From Paraburkholderia aromaticivorans (lineage in GTDB: Bacteria; Pseudomonadota; Gammaproteobacteria; Burkholderiales; Burkholderiaceae): DNA of 64,000 bases. A model generated the notes under the pieces. That model did no database searches. It worked only from the letters and a program-made list of their open reading frames with translations, and had not been told where the DNA came from. A program made the translations under genes and the position numbers. Positions 8,352 through 16,906 of the stretch are shown here, piece by piece. The stretch is taken from the NCBI RefSeq assembly GCF_012689525.1, contig NZ_CP051515.1, forward strand, positions 1,426,001 through 1,490,000, read 5' to 3'. Numbering within the stretch: position 1 is the stretch's first letter; each line of letters opens with the position of its first letter.

Positions 8352-9098
8352 ATGCCATTTCTCCCGATCCAGTCCTTCACGCGCAAACGGCTGTCCGACG
8401 TGGTGTCCGACCAGATCAAGCAACTGATCTCGGACGGCACGCTGATGCCCGGCGACCGCTTGCCGGCGGAACGCGATCTGGCGACGCAACTCGGCGTGTC
8501 GCGGCCGTCGTTGCGGGAAGCGCTGATTCGGCTGGAGGCGGACGGCTACATCGAGACGTCGGGGCGGGGCGGTTTTACGGTGGTCGATGTCACGGCGCCG
8601 ATCATCTCCAAGCCGCTCGCCGAGTTGCTGCTGCAGAATCCGCGCACCAGTGCCGATATTCTGGAGTTGCGTCAAGGGCTCGAATCGATTTCGACGGTGT
8701 ATGCCGCGGAGCGCGCCACGGCCGCCGACCTGAAAAAGATCAGCGTGGCGTTCGAGGCATTGAAGGCCGGCTCGCAGTCGCAGGATCGCGTGAACCTCGC
8801 GGAACTGGACGCCGCGTTTCATCTCGCGATCGCCGACTCCACGCACAACATCGCGCTCGCGCACGTGATGCACGGCATCCATACGCTGATTCGCGAGGGC
8901 ATGCGCCAGTACCATCGGCTGATCGATTACGACGACGCGATGGAAAAGCAGTTGATGAGCCAGCATCAGGCCATCTACGACGCCGTCATGGCACGCGACG
9001 CGCAAAAGGCGCGCAAGGCCGCCGAGCGTCATTTGACCTTCGTGCGTGAGATGTACAAGGAAGACGCGGCGAAGCCTTCGTCGAGCGTGGTTTCGTGA
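8352..9098 (+). CDS. FadR-subfamily GntR transcriptional regulator of the lut operon
   Basis: 248 residues. The N-terminal winged helix has the classic GntR motif (LMPGDRLPAERDLATQLGVSRPSLREAL, about residues 34-61). The C-terminal FCD domain is all-helical, with likely metal and ligand residues in LDAAFHLAIADSTHN and ERHLTF. The family includes LldR, PdhR and LutR, which sense lactate or other carboxylates. It lies directly before lutABC on the same strand, and a FadR-type palindrome (TTGGTCAGACCAA) overlaps the lut promoter, so repression relieved by lactate is likely. Its start has no strong Shine-Dalgarno. Confidence 0.85.
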   Translation: MPFLPIQSFTRKRLSDVVSDQIKQLISDGTLMPGDRLPAERDLATQLGVSRPSLREALIRLEADGYIETSGRGGFTVVDVTAPIISKPLAELLLQNPRTSADILELRQGLESISTVYAAERATAADLKKISVAFEALKAGSQSQDRVNLAELDAAFHLAIADSTHNIALAHVMHGIHTLIREGMRQYHRLIDYDDAMEKQLMSQHQAIYDAVMARDAQKARKAAERHLTFVREMYKEDAAKPSSSVVS

Positions 9099-9233
9099 TT
9101 GCGTGAATGTTGTCTGGGCGCTAACCAGGCGGCCGTGTCTTTGCGGTTTCAACTCTTCGCTTTTAATCCCCTTCAGTTCTAATTCATTGTCGCGGATGCC
9201 TGCGCGCGACGCGGCATCCCTGCCATCCCGCGA

Positions 9234-9262
9234 TTGACACCGTTTCGCAACTTCCTTATATT
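9234..9262 (+). promoter_or_regulatory. sigma-70 promoter of lutABC
   Basis: TTGACA at 9234-9239 and TATATT at 9257-9262 are separated by 17 bases, close to the ideal. The start should fall near 9269, inside the operator at 9264-9276. The leader to lutA is about 140 bases. The rest of the 313-base gap (9099-9233) shows nothing recognisable. Confidence 0.75.
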
Positions 9263-9263
9263 C

Positions 9264-9293
9264 TTGGTCAGACCAACCTTACCAGTCTGACTG
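9264..9293 (+). promoter_or_regulatory. FadR/LldR-type operator pair
   Basis: TTGGTCAGACCAA (9264-9276) is a perfect palindrome fitting TNGTNNNACNA, the FadR-subfamily pattern, placed over the predicted start site. A second palindrome, CAGTCTGACTG (9283-9293), has the same GTC-W-GAC core, 18 bp downstream centre to centre. The placement suits a repressor from the gene at 8352. Confidence 0.65.
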
Positions 9294-9411
9294 ACGCGGC
9301 GAAAACCCGGTCAATCGAGCCATGGCGGCACGACGCCAAACTGGTTCCCCCATGCGATTCCGCAGTAGAGTAGGCGAATCGCCGGCTGCGCTTTTTTCTT
9401 TCAAAGAGCTT

Positions 9412-10155
9412 ATGAAAGTCGCCCTGTTCATCCCGTGCTTCATCGACGCGTTCTATCCCGAAGTGGGGATCGCCACGCTCGAATTGCTCGAACGCTTCGG
9501 CATCGAGGTCGACTATCCGCAGGAGCAAACCTGCTGCGGCCAGCCGATGGCCAACAGCGGCGCGCATGCCGAGGCCGCCGGCACCGAGCGTGTGTTTGCG
9601 CGCAACTTCGCGGGTTATGACTACATCGTCGGGCCGTCGGCGAGTTGCATTCATCACGTGCGCGAGCATCTGACCGCGCTCGAACAAACCGACGAAGTGA
9701 AGAAGGTCCGCGCGAACGCCTACGAGCTCGTGGAGTTTCTACACGACGTGGTCGGCGCGCGTGAATTTCCGTGGGCGGAGTTTCCGCATCGCGTGGGATT
9801 GCACAACAGTTGCAGCGCGTTGCGGCATCTGAAAGAAGCCTCGATTTCGGAAGTGGCGGGCACGCCGTTTTCGAAGCCGCGCACCTTACTCGAAGGCGTG
9901 AAGGGCATCGAGTTCGTCAGGCCGGTGCGGCCCGACGAATGCTGCGGTTTCGGCGGCACGTTCTCCGTTACCGAAGAGCCGGTGTCGGTGCGCATGGGGC
10001 AGGACAAGGTACGCGATCATCTGAACGCGGGCGCCGAATACATCGTCTCGGGCGACATGTCGTGCCTCATGCATCAGCAAGGCTGCGCGGAACGCATGAA
10101 AGCCGACGCGCGCTTCATCCATATCGCGCAGGTTCTCAATGGAGCACGCGCATGA
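9412..10155 (+). CDS. lutA: lactate utilisation protein LutA (LldE), cysteine-rich
   Basis: 247 residues. It has two CCG-type cysteine-rich domains, the first with TCCGQP (about residue 40) and the second with CCGFGGTF, each preceded by a further Cys-containing helix (SASCIHH; LHNSCSALRHL). Such domains bind an unusual iron-sulfur cluster in heterodisulfide-reductase-type subunits. With LutB and LutC it forms the L-lactate oxidising complex. The ATG at 9412 opens the conserved MKVALFIPCF; a longer open frame upstream is not conserved in style. The stop overlaps lutB by four bases. Confidence 0.92.
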   Translation: MKVALFIPCFIDAFYPEVGIATLELLERFGIEVDYPQEQTCCGQPMANSGAHAEAAGTERVFARNFAGYDYIVGPSASCIHHVREHLTALEQTDEVKKVRANAYELVEFLHDVVGAREFPWAEFPHRVGLHNSCSALRHLKEASISEVAGTPFSKPRTLLEGVKGIEFVRPVRPDECCGFGGTFSVTEEPVSVRMGQDKVRDHLNAGAEYIVSGDMSCLMHQQGCAERMKADARFIHIAQVLNGARA

Positions 10156-11546
10156 GCAACCGGATCGATCACGCGAAAGCCGCGGGCGCTTTCATCGACA
10201 AGACCGAGCATGTGGCGTTTCATGACAAACGCCTGTGGGATTTGCGTGAGAAGCGCGATGTGCAGGCGCACGGCATTGCCGAATGGGAGACGATGCGTGA
10301 ACTCGCGTCGGGTATCAAGGAACACACGCTGTCGAATCTGTCCGCGTATCTCGAACAGTTCGCGGCGGCGGCGGAGGCGAACGGCGTGACGGTCCATTGG
10401 GCCGCCACCGCCGAAGAACACAACGCGCTCGTGCACCAGATCATGTCGGAGCGCGGCATGACCACGCTCGTCAAAAGCAAGTCGATGCTCACCGACGAAT
10501 GCAAGATGCGCGAGTATCTCGAACCGCGCGGCATCTCGGTGATGGAAACGGATCTGGGCGAACGCATCCAGCAACTCGATCATCAGGATCCGAGCCATAT
10601 GGTGGTGCCGGCGGTCCATAAACTGCGCGCCGATGTCGCCGAACTGTTCGGCCGTACCATCGGCACCGATCCGAAGAACAGTGACATCCACTACCTCGCG
10701 GAAAGTCAGCGGATGAATACGCGGCCGTACTTTGTGCGCGAGAAAACCGCCGGCATGACCGGCTGCAATTTCGCGGTGGCAGAGACCGGCACGGTCGTGG
10801 TGTGTACGAACGAAGGCAATGCGGATCTGTCGGCGAATGTGCCGCCTTTGCATATCGCGTCGATCGGAATTGAGAAGCTGATTCCGAAAGTGTCGGACCT
10901 CGGCGTGTTCATCCGCATGTTGTCGCGCAGCGCGCTCGGCTCGCCGATCACGCAGTACACCTCGCATTTCCGCGCGCCGCGTCCGGGCACGGAGATGCAT
11001 TTCATCCTCGTCGATCACGGCCGCTCGGAGCGGCTTGCGATGGAGGACTTCTGGTATTCGCTCAAATGCATTCGCTGCGGCGCGTGTATGAATACGTGTC
11101 CCGTGTATCGGCGCAGCGGCGGGCTGTCGTATGGCGGCACGTACTCGGGGCCGATCGGCGCGATCATCAATCCGACTTTCGATCTGAAGCGCTATAGCGC
11201 GTTGCCGTTCGCGTCGACGCTCAATGGCAGTTGCACCAACGTGTGTCCCGTGAAGATCAATATTCACGAGCAGATCTACAAATGGCGCACGGTCATCGCC
11301 GAGCGCCATGAAGTGCCGTTCGTGAAGCAGGAAGTGCTGAAAATGGCGGGGCGGCTGCTGGCGAGCCCGACCTTGTATCGCGCGACAGTGTCGTCGATGA
11401 GCAGCGCGCTGCGGCGGCTGCCGAATTTCGTGCTGTATAACCCGCTCAACATCTGGGGCAAGCAGCGCGAGTTGCCGGAGGCGCCGAAGCTGACCTTCCA
11501 CGCCTGGTACAAGAAGAATCGCGGAGACGGCAATGGCAACGCGTGA
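10152..11546 (+). CDS. lutB: lactate utilisation iron-sulfur protein LutB (LldF)
   Basis: 464 residues. The N-terminal LUD domain contains the segment VAETGTVVVCTNEGN. A C-terminal bis-4Fe-4S ferredoxin-like domain has CIRCGACMNTCP and then SCTNVCPVK, followed by the DUF3390-like tail. It transfers electrons from lactate oxidation within LutABC. It overlaps lutA (ATGA) and lutC (14 bases), so the three genes are one tightly coupled operon. Confidence 0.93.
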   Translation: MSNRIDHAKAAGAFIDKTEHVAFHDKRLWDLREKRDVQAHGIAEWETMRELASGIKEHTLSNLSAYLEQFAAAAEANGVTVHWAATAEEHNALVHQIMSERGMTTLVKSKSMLTDECKMREYLEPRGISVMETDLGERIQQLDHQDPSHMVVPAVHKLRADVAELFGRTIGTDPKNSDIHYLAESQRMNTRPYFVREKTAGMTGCNFAVAETGTVVVCTNEGNADLSANVPPLHIASIGIEKLIPKVSDLGVFIRMLSRSALGSPITQYTSHFRAPRPGTEMHFILVDHGRSERLAMEDFWYSLKCIRCGACMNTCPVYRRSGGLSYGGTYSGPIGAIINPTFDLKRYSALPFASTLNGSCTNVCPVKINIHEQIYKWRTVIAERHEVPFVKQEVLKMAGRLLASPTLYRATVSSMSSALRRLPNFVLYNPLNIWGKQRELPEAPKLTFHAWYKKNRGDGNGNA

Positions 11547-12120
11547 AGCGTTTCTCGACAAGGTGCGGCAGGCACAGCCACCGTCGCGGCCACGGCCCGA
11601 GGTGCCGCTCTTCGACGCGGCGGGTGGCGATCTGCGCGCGCGCTTCACGGCGGCCTTGCAGGCGATGGGCGGCACCTGCGTCGAAGCCACGTCCGCGACC
11701 GACGTGAGTGGGCTGATTCGCGAGCGGTTTGGCGCTGACGCATCGGTGGCTTCGGCGACCGCTGAAGTGCCGGGCACGCGCGCGCTCACCGCCGACACGG
11801 AACCCGCATCGTTGCAGGACATCGACGTGGGCTTGGTGCGGGCACGTTTCGGCGTCGCCGAAACCGGCTCGGTGTGGTTCAGCGAACGCGAGTACGTGGT
11901 CAACGCGTTGGGCTACATCGTGCAGCATCTGGTCGTGCTGCTCGATCCGGCGCAATTGATCGACGGCTTGCAGGACGTGTACCGGCGCGACGATTTCCGC
12001 GACGCGCGTTACGCGGCGCTCGTCACCGGACCTTCGGCGACGGCGGATATCGAGGGCGTGCTGATTCGCGGCGCGCAAGGCGTGCGTTCGTTGACGGTGG
12101 TGTGGCTGGCGGCGCAATGA
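11533..12120 (+). CDS. lutC: lactate utilisation protein LutC (LldG)
   Basis: 195 residues, LUD domain. Recognisable parts are VGLVRARFGVAETGSVWFSE and the C-terminal LVTGPSATADIEGVLIRGAQG, both LutC signatures. It is the third subunit of the L-lactate dehydrogenase complex. The start overlaps the end of lutB. No terminator is evident before the LysR gene 73 bases downstream. Confidence 0.92.
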   Translation: MATREAFLDKVRQAQPPSRPRPEVPLFDAAGGDLRARFTAALQAMGGTCVEATSATDVSGLIRERFGADASVASATAEVPGTRALTADTEPASLQDIDVGLVRARFGVAETGSVWFSEREYVVNALGYIVQHLVVLLDPAQLIDGLQDVYRRDDFRDARYAALVTGPSATADIEGVLIRGAQGVRSLTVVWLAAQ

Positions 12121-12193
12121 AAATGCAGTAGCGGCGGCACGATCGAATGGCACAATGCGGCATCCCGTTCGATAAGCCTGCCACTCTGCTGAC

Positions 12194-13078
12194 ATGGAAC
12201 TCCGGCATCTCCGATACTTCGTCGCCGTTGCGGAACACGCGAGCGTGCGCGGCGCCTCCGAGCAGCTTCATGTGACCCAGCCGGCCATTTCGCGGCAAAT
12301 CCAGGACCTCGAGGAAACCTTGGGCGTCGCGCTATTCGAGCGCACGCCGCGCGGCCTCAAGCTGACGCTGGCGGGCGACGCCTATCTGCGCGAGGCGCGT
12401 GGCATTCTGAAGCAGGTCGAGTCAGCCGCGCGCGTCGCGCAACGGATCGCGGCGGGCGTGTCCGGCCATGTGCGCATGGGGTTCGTCGAAAACGCGGTCT
12501 GGGGCGGCCTCGTGCCGAACGCGCTGCAAGCATTCCAGCAGGCGGCGCCTCAGGTCGGCATCGAACTCACGCCGATGAACACGCCCGAGCAACTGGGCGC
12601 GATCGACGCGGGCCAACTCGACGGCGGCTTTATCTATCACTTCGGCGCGCTGCCCGAGCAGTTCGTCAGCTTGCCCTTGCTCGAAAACGGCGTCGTGCTG
12701 GCGGCGCCGGTCGCATGGTCGTTCGGCCGGCGCAAGAGCGTGCGCGCCGCGCAACTGGCCGGCAAGCCCTTCATCACGTTTCCACGGCGTGTCTATCCCG
12801 CGTACTACGACCGCCTGATCGGCGCGTGCGAGCGCGCCGGTTTGACGCTCGACGTCGTGCAGGAAGTGTCGACGGAAGCCGCGATTCTCTCGTTGGTCTC
12901 GGCGGGTGTGGGCGCGGCGATCGTCAACTCGGCCAATCGCGAGCGGCCGCCGGCGCTGGTGCAATTCCTCGCGCTGTCCGATCTGTCGATCGCGCTGCCG
13001 CTTCATTTTGCGTATCACGAGCAGCACCGCAATCCCGCGCTCGCGCAGTTCATCGCCTTGCTCAAGGCGCAGAATTGA
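12194..13078 (+). CDS. LysR-family transcriptional regulator
   Basis: 294 residues. The N-terminal winged HTH is standard (MELRHLRYFVAVAEH, VTQPAISRQIQDLEETLGVALFER), followed by a two-lobed ligand-binding domain from about residue 90. It precedes the DoeB-like gene at 13235 on the same strand. Two matching LysR-type promoter elements (13100-13167 and 15796-15863) lie before the DoeB-like gene and the MBL gene, so this protein is the obvious candidate activator. The effector is unknown. Confidence 0.88.
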   Translation: MELRHLRYFVAVAEHASVRGASEQLHVTQPAISRQIQDLEETLGVALFERTPRGLKLTLAGDAYLREARGILKQVESAARVAQRIAAGVSGHVRMGFVENAVWGGLVPNALQAFQQAAPQVGIELTPMNTPEQLGAIDAGQLDGGFIYHFGALPEQFVSLPLLENGVVLAAPVAWSFGRRKSVRAAQLAGKPFITFPRRVYPAYYDRLIGACERAGLTLDVVQEVSTEAAILSLVSAGVGAAIVNSANRERPPALVQFLALSDLSIALPLHFAYHEQHRNPALAQFIALLKAQN

Positions 13079-13099
13079 ACGGCTGGCGATGCCTCGCCG

Positions 13100-13167
13100 C
13101 GATGCCTTCAAGGCATCGGCTTCCCTAAAAATCGGCATTGGCGCTGGTTTTTTGCCTCGACGATATT
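13100..13167 (+). promoter_or_regulatory. LysR-type activated promoter, copy 1
   Basis: A 19-bp palindrome, CGATGCCTTCAAGGCATCG (13100-13118), contains a T-N11-A core. After 14 bases comes CGGCATTGG (13133-13141), overlapping a -35 TTGGCG (13138-13143). After an 18-base spacer comes GATATT (13162-13167) as -10. The palindrome centre is at about -65 from the predicted start, the standard LysR recognition-site position. The same layout recurs at 15796. Confidence 0.75.
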
Positions 13168-13234
13168 GAATGCACGACTACGGCGCGTCATCCGACGACG
13201 GCGCCGTGGCCCGCTTTCTTATCGGGAGACAACC

Positions 13235-14248
13235 ATGCCGTCCACATCATCACTGATTTCCACCGACATCGACTACGAGCGCCACGGTCTGCAGAACGGC
13301 ACGTTGCGCGTGCCGTATTCGCACGATCGCTCGGCGTACGGGCACATTCCGATTCCGATCGCCGTGCTCAAGGGCTGTGACGGTCCCACGGTGTTACTCA
13401 CAGGCGGCAATCACGGCGACGAATACGAAGGGCCCGTCGCGTTGATGAAACTGATCCGGCGCATGCCCTCGATGTCGATCAAAGGCCGGCTGATCGTCGT
13501 GCCGGCGCTGAATTTCCCGGCTTTTATCAACGGCTCGCGCACCTCGCCGATCGACAAGGGCAATCTGAACCGCGTTTTCCCCGGCGCGCGCAACGGCCAC
13601 ATCACCGAAATGATCGCGCATTATACGGATACCGAACTGTTTCCGCGCGCCGACGTGGTGATCGATCTGCACGCGGGCGGCGCGTCGTTCAATCATCTGC
13701 CGACCTTGCTCGCGGCGCCCCCAGCCGACGCGTCGCGTCGTGCCGAATACCGGCGGCTGGTGCAGGCGTTTGCCGCGCCGCAAACCATGCTCATGGATCT
13801 GCTCGGCGAGGACCGCACGTATGGCGCGGCCGTCGAACGGCACGGCAAGCTGTTTTTGAGCGGTGAATTCGGCGGCTATGCGGCCTGCGATCCCGACGGC
13901 GTCGCGATCGTCGAGGACGGTCTGCGGCGCGTGCTGCATACGCTAGGTGTCACGCCTGACGATCGTCCGCCGGCGCCACGGCACGACACACGCTGGTTGA
14001 AAGTGGACGGCGCGCGGCACTACGTGTTTGCCTCGCGGGCGGGCGTGGCCGAACCGGTGTTCGCGCTCGGCGATCAGGTCAAAAAGGATCAGTTGGCCGC
14101 AAGGGTATTCGATCCGTACGCGCCGTGGAGCGAACCGCAGGAAATCCGTTTTGCGGGCGACGGTGTGGTGGTGTGCATGCGTTCATTCGCACGCGTCGAG
14201 CCGGGCGACTGTATCGCCGTGCTGGCCGCGGATGCGCAATGGCAATGA
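13235..14248 (+). CDS. M14/AstE-AspA family zinc deacylase, DoeB-like
   Basis: 337 residues. Zinc ligands of the succinylglutamate desuccinylase/aspartoacylase family are visible: His and Glu in GGNHGDEYEG and the later His in DLHAGG. SPIDKGNLNRVFPG is shared, as far as I recall, with DoeB, the N-alpha-acetyl-diaminobutyrate deacetylase of ectoine breakdown. The C-terminal part has a biotinyl-like beta fold. No other ectoine gene is nearby, so the true acyl-amino substrate is open. GGGAG lies upstream of the ATG at 13235. It is followed after 37 bases by an MFS gene, probably in one operon. Confidence 0.75.
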   Translation: MPSTSSLISTDIDYERHGLQNGTLRVPYSHDRSAYGHIPIPIAVLKGCDGPTVLLTGGNHGDEYEGPVALMKLIRRMPSMSIKGRLIVVPALNFPAFINGSRTSPIDKGNLNRVFPGARNGHITEMIAHYTDTELFPRADVVIDLHAGGASFNHLPTLLAAPPADASRRAEYRRLVQAFAAPQTMLMDLLGEDRTYGAAVERHGKLFLSGEFGGYAACDPDGVAIVEDGLRRVLHTLGVTPDDRPPAPRHDTRWLKVDGARHYVFASRAGVAEPVFALGDQVKKDQLAARVFDPYAPWSEPQEIRFAGDGVVVCMRSFARVEPGDCIAVLAADAQWQ

Positions 14249-14285
14249 CCCAGTCGCTTGAACCGAAGCCAGCCGGAGATTCGCC

Positions 14286-15701
14286 ATGAATGTAGTCACC
14301 ACCGTGTCCGGTGCCGACGACGCCGATACGCGCCGTGGGCACAGCTACGTCGTCGTCCTGTTCTTTGTCTGCTTTGCGTTTTCGTATCTCGACCGGCAGA
14401 TCGTGAGCATTCTCGTGCAACCGATCAAGGAAACGCTGGCGCTCACCGATACGCAAATCGGCTTGCTGCAAGGGTTTTCGTTCACGCTGTGCTACGCGAC
14501 GGCGGGCGTGTTCATCGCGCGGTTGATCGACCGTTCCAATCGCGTGCGTCTGATCGCCGTGTGCGTGGCGATCTGGGCCGTCTCCACGGCGCTGTGCGGC
14601 TTTGCGCACAATTTCGGCGAGTTGCTGGCGGCGCGCGCGGGGACGGCTATCGCGGAAGCGGGCTTGAGCCCTGCGGCGCTGTCGATCTTCAGCGATCTGT
14701 ATCCGCCGCGCAAAGTCACGCGGGCAAGCAGCGTGTTCATGCTTGGACCGTACATCGGCGGTGGCGTCGCGCTGTTCGGCGGCGGCATGCTGCTCGGTTC
14801 GATCGAGCACGGCGCGGGCGCTGCGTGGCTCGCGGGCACCGGCTTGAACGGATGGCAGGCGGTGTTCGTCGCGGTCGGATTGCCGGGGCTGGCGCTTGCG
14901 GCGATCGTCGCGTTGTCGGTGCGGGAGCCGCAACGGCGTGGTTTGTCGCCCGCACTTGGGGCGACCGCCGCCGAGCCGGCCGCGCGTGGTGTCGTTTCGA
15001 CTGACCATGCGTCATCAGTCGCTTTCGTAGCCGAGGCCGCGCAGGACAGTACGCCGCCGCTGAAAGACGTGCTGCGCGAACTGTTCGTGAAGAACCGCTT
15101 CTGTCTCCCGTACTTCGCCGCCTACGTCGCGCTGATCACGCTGTTCTACTCGCACGCGGCGTGGTTTCCGACGCTGCTGATCCGTCATTTTCATCTGACG
15201 CCGCGCGAAGTCGGACAGATGGCGGCGCCAGCCTATATGTTCGGCGGCATACTCGGTGTGCTGAGCGCGGGCTGGCTGGCCGGGCGCGTCAGCGATGCCG
15301 CCGCCGTGCGCAAGGTGCTGGCGCTGTCAGCGTCGGCGGCCGTGTTGCTGGTGCCGGCCGCCGTTGCGATGCCGCTCGTCGGCGACGTGCATATCGCCGT
15401 GGTCCTGTATGGCGCATGCGCGTTTGCGGCGAGTGTCGCGATGGCGTTGGCGCCGGTGCCGATCCAGATCGCGATTCCGAATCGTATGCGCGGACGTTCG
15501 ATTGCTTTGCTGGTGTTTCTCACCAACGCGATCAGCGGCGGAGTCGGACCGTTCGCGGTCGGCTTTATCAATGAGCGGCTCGGCGGGCAGAGCGCCGGTT
15601 TGGGTGTGGCGCTGGCGTGCGTCGGCGGCGTGGCGGCCGCGCTCAGCGCGCTGCTGTACGGCGTGGCCGCTCGCCGGACGCCCGTGTTGGCTCGTGCATG
15701 A
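14286..15701 (+). CDS. MFS transporter (Spinster/ACS-like)
   Basis: 471 residues with about 12 hydrophobic segments. The first cytoplasmic loop has the motif GVFIARLIDRSNRVRLIAV. The opening FSYLDRQIVSILVQPIKETLALTDTQIGLLQG (in part) is typical of Spinster-like and organic-anion MFS carriers. It lies directly behind the DoeB-like deacylase, so uptake of the substrate of that enzyme is the simplest reading. A central loop (about 215-255) is unusually long and polar. The stop codon lies in the first copy of a 40-bp repeat. Confidence 0.85.
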   Translation: MNVVTTVSGADDADTRRGHSYVVVLFFVCFAFSYLDRQIVSILVQPIKETLALTDTQIGLLQGFSFTLCYATAGVFIARLIDRSNRVRLIAVCVAIWAVSTALCGFAHNFGELLAARAGTAIAEAGLSPAALSIFSDLYPPRKVTRASSVFMLGPYIGGGVALFGGGMLLGSIEHGAGAAWLAGTGLNGWQAVFVAVGLPGLALAAIVALSVREPQRRGLSPALGATAAEPAARGVVSTDHASSVAFVAEAAQDSTPPLKDVLRELFVKNRFCLPYFAAYVALITLFYSHAAWFPTLLIRHFHLTPREVGQMAAPAYMFGGILGVLSAGWLAGRVSDAAAVRKVLALSASAAVLLVPAAVAMPLVGDVHIAVVLYGACAFAASVAMALAPVPIQIAIPNRMRGRSIALLVFLTNAISGGVGPFAVGFINERLGGQSAGLGVALACVGGVAAALSALLYGVAARRTPVLARA

Positions 15702-15788
15702 CGCAGTTTGCGTGGCGATGTCTGCGTGAACCGGAGCATGGTGCGGCTTGCGTGGCGGCGCCCGAGTGAATCGGAGCATGACGCAGCT
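15696..15788 (+). repeat. 40-bp imperfect tandem repeat, 2.3 copies
   Basis: Units start with GCATG at 15696, 15736 and 15776 and share the core TTGCGTGGCG followed by GTGAA-C/T-CGGA. The first copy contains the stop of the MFS gene; the third is cut short at about 15788, just before the LysR-type site at 15796. No open frame or hairpin explains it. Confidence 0.7.
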
Positions 15789-15795
15789 CACATAC

Positions 15796-15863
15796 CGATG
15801 CCCGCAAGGCATCGCCACGCGCAGAAAACGGCATTGGCCGGCAAGCCACGGATTTGCGATAGT
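15796..15863 (+). promoter_or_regulatory. LysR-type activated promoter, copy 2
   Basis: CGATGCCCGCAAGGCATCG (15796-15814), then 14 bases, then CGGCATTGG (15829-15837) over a -35 TTGGCC (15834-15839), then 18 bases, then GATAGT (15858-15863). Every spacing equals that of the copy at 13100. It drives the MBL gene at 15936. Confidence 0.75.
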
Positions 15864-15935
15864 GAAGCCATTCATCGCGGCAGCGTGACATAACCCATCC
15901 ATTCGCTGCCGCCGCACTTTTCACGGAGTCACATC

Positions 15936-16823
15936 ATGCCGACCGAGGTTCTTACGCACCGGGTAGGCGACGCGCGCATTACCCGCGTCAGCGAAACCTG
16001 CTTTCCGTTGGCGCCCGCCGTGCTTTATCCCGAATGGGCGCCGTCCGCAGCCGATGAATTGAGCCGCCGTCTGTCGACGGCAAGTCTCGATCTCGAACGC
16101 AACGAAGTGACGCTGAGCGTGCACACCTGGGTCGTGCAGATGGACGGCCTGACCGTGCTGATCGATACCGGCATCGGCAATTTCAAGGAGAGGCCGTTCA
16201 GCAAGCTGTTCCATCAACTGAACAACCCGTACCTGGAGCGTCTCGCCGACGCGGGCATCCTGCCCACGCAGGTGGACGAGGTGCTGCTCACTCATCTGCA
16301 CGCGGACCACGTCGGCTGGAATACGCAGTGGCTCGATGGCCGCTGGCAGCCGACTTTCCCGAACGCGAAATACGTGTTTCCGCAAGCGGAGCAGGATTTC
16401 TTCGCGACCCCGGCGGGCGACAGCCGCCGCATGGTCTTCGAAGACAGCGTCGTGCCGGTGATCGAATCTGGCCAGGCGGTGACGATTCCTGCCGAGGGTG
16501 GCACATGGCGCGAAGGTATCGTGTTTCATCCCACGCCGGGGCATAGCGCCGGACATATGTCGATTTCGATTCGCTCGCGCGGAGAAGAGGCGCTCTTTAC
16601 CGGCGATGTGATGCATAACCCCATCCAGGTTTACCGGCCGGAATGGAACTCGACGTTCTGCCTCGACGCGGCGTCGGCGCGAAGCTCGCGGCACTGGTTG
16701 CTCAACTACGCGGCCGATCGCGACGCGTCACTCTTTACTGCGCATTTCCCGCAGACATCGGCGGGGCGGGTGAAGCGGGGCGCGGACGGATTCGAATGGG
16801 AGTATGTCGACGTCGCGCCATGA
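15936..16823 (+). CDS. metallo-beta-lactamase-fold hydrolase
   Basis: 295 residues. The metal site HLHADHVGW (His120, His122, Asp124, His125) is followed by a further His in TPGHSAGHMS and an Asp in LFTGDVMH. This is the pattern of lactonase- and esterase-like MBL proteins, including the AHL-lactonase group. It is cytoplasmic with no signal peptide. It is expressed from a promoter that copies the one in front of the deacylase-MFS pair, so the three gene products probably act on one compound or its breakdown products. The substrate is unknown. Confidence 0.85.
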   Translation: MPTEVLTHRVGDARITRVSETCFPLAPAVLYPEWAPSAADELSRRLSTASLDLERNEVTLSVHTWVVQMDGLTVLIDTGIGNFKERPFSKLFHQLNNPYLERLADAGILPTQVDEVLLTHLHADHVGWNTQWLDGRWQPTFPNAKYVFPQAEQDFFATPAGDSRRMVFEDSVVPVIESGQAVTIPAEGGTWREGIVFHPTPGHSAGHMSISIRSRGEEALFTGDVMHNPIQVYRPEWNSTFCLDAASARSSRHWLLNYAADRDASLFTAHFPQTSAGRVKRGADGFEWEYVDVAP

Positions 16824-16874
16824 CGTTGCCTTAAGGCAATCTGGCCGGGCTCGCCACGGATTTTGCTATCATCA

Positions 16875-16890
16875 CTGTATAAACATACAG
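16875..16890 (+). promoter_or_regulatory. LexA (SOS) box
   Basis: CTGTATAAACATACAG is a perfect CTGT-N8-ACAG LexA site, 17 bases upstream of the GTG start of the nuclease gene. It implies DNA-damage induction of the nuclease-helicase pair. Confidence 0.8.
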
Positions 16891-16906
16891 GTTTCATGAA
16901 AGTGCC

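Noticed and set aside
12151..12166. TGGCAC...GGCA before the LysR gene as a sigma-54 promoter.
   Set aside because: The GG-to-GC offset is 11 rather than 12 and no TTGC element is present.
13235..14248. Firm assignment as ectoine-degradation DoeB.
   Set aside because: No doeA, ectoine transporter or other ectoine genes lie nearby; only family-level similarity is supported.
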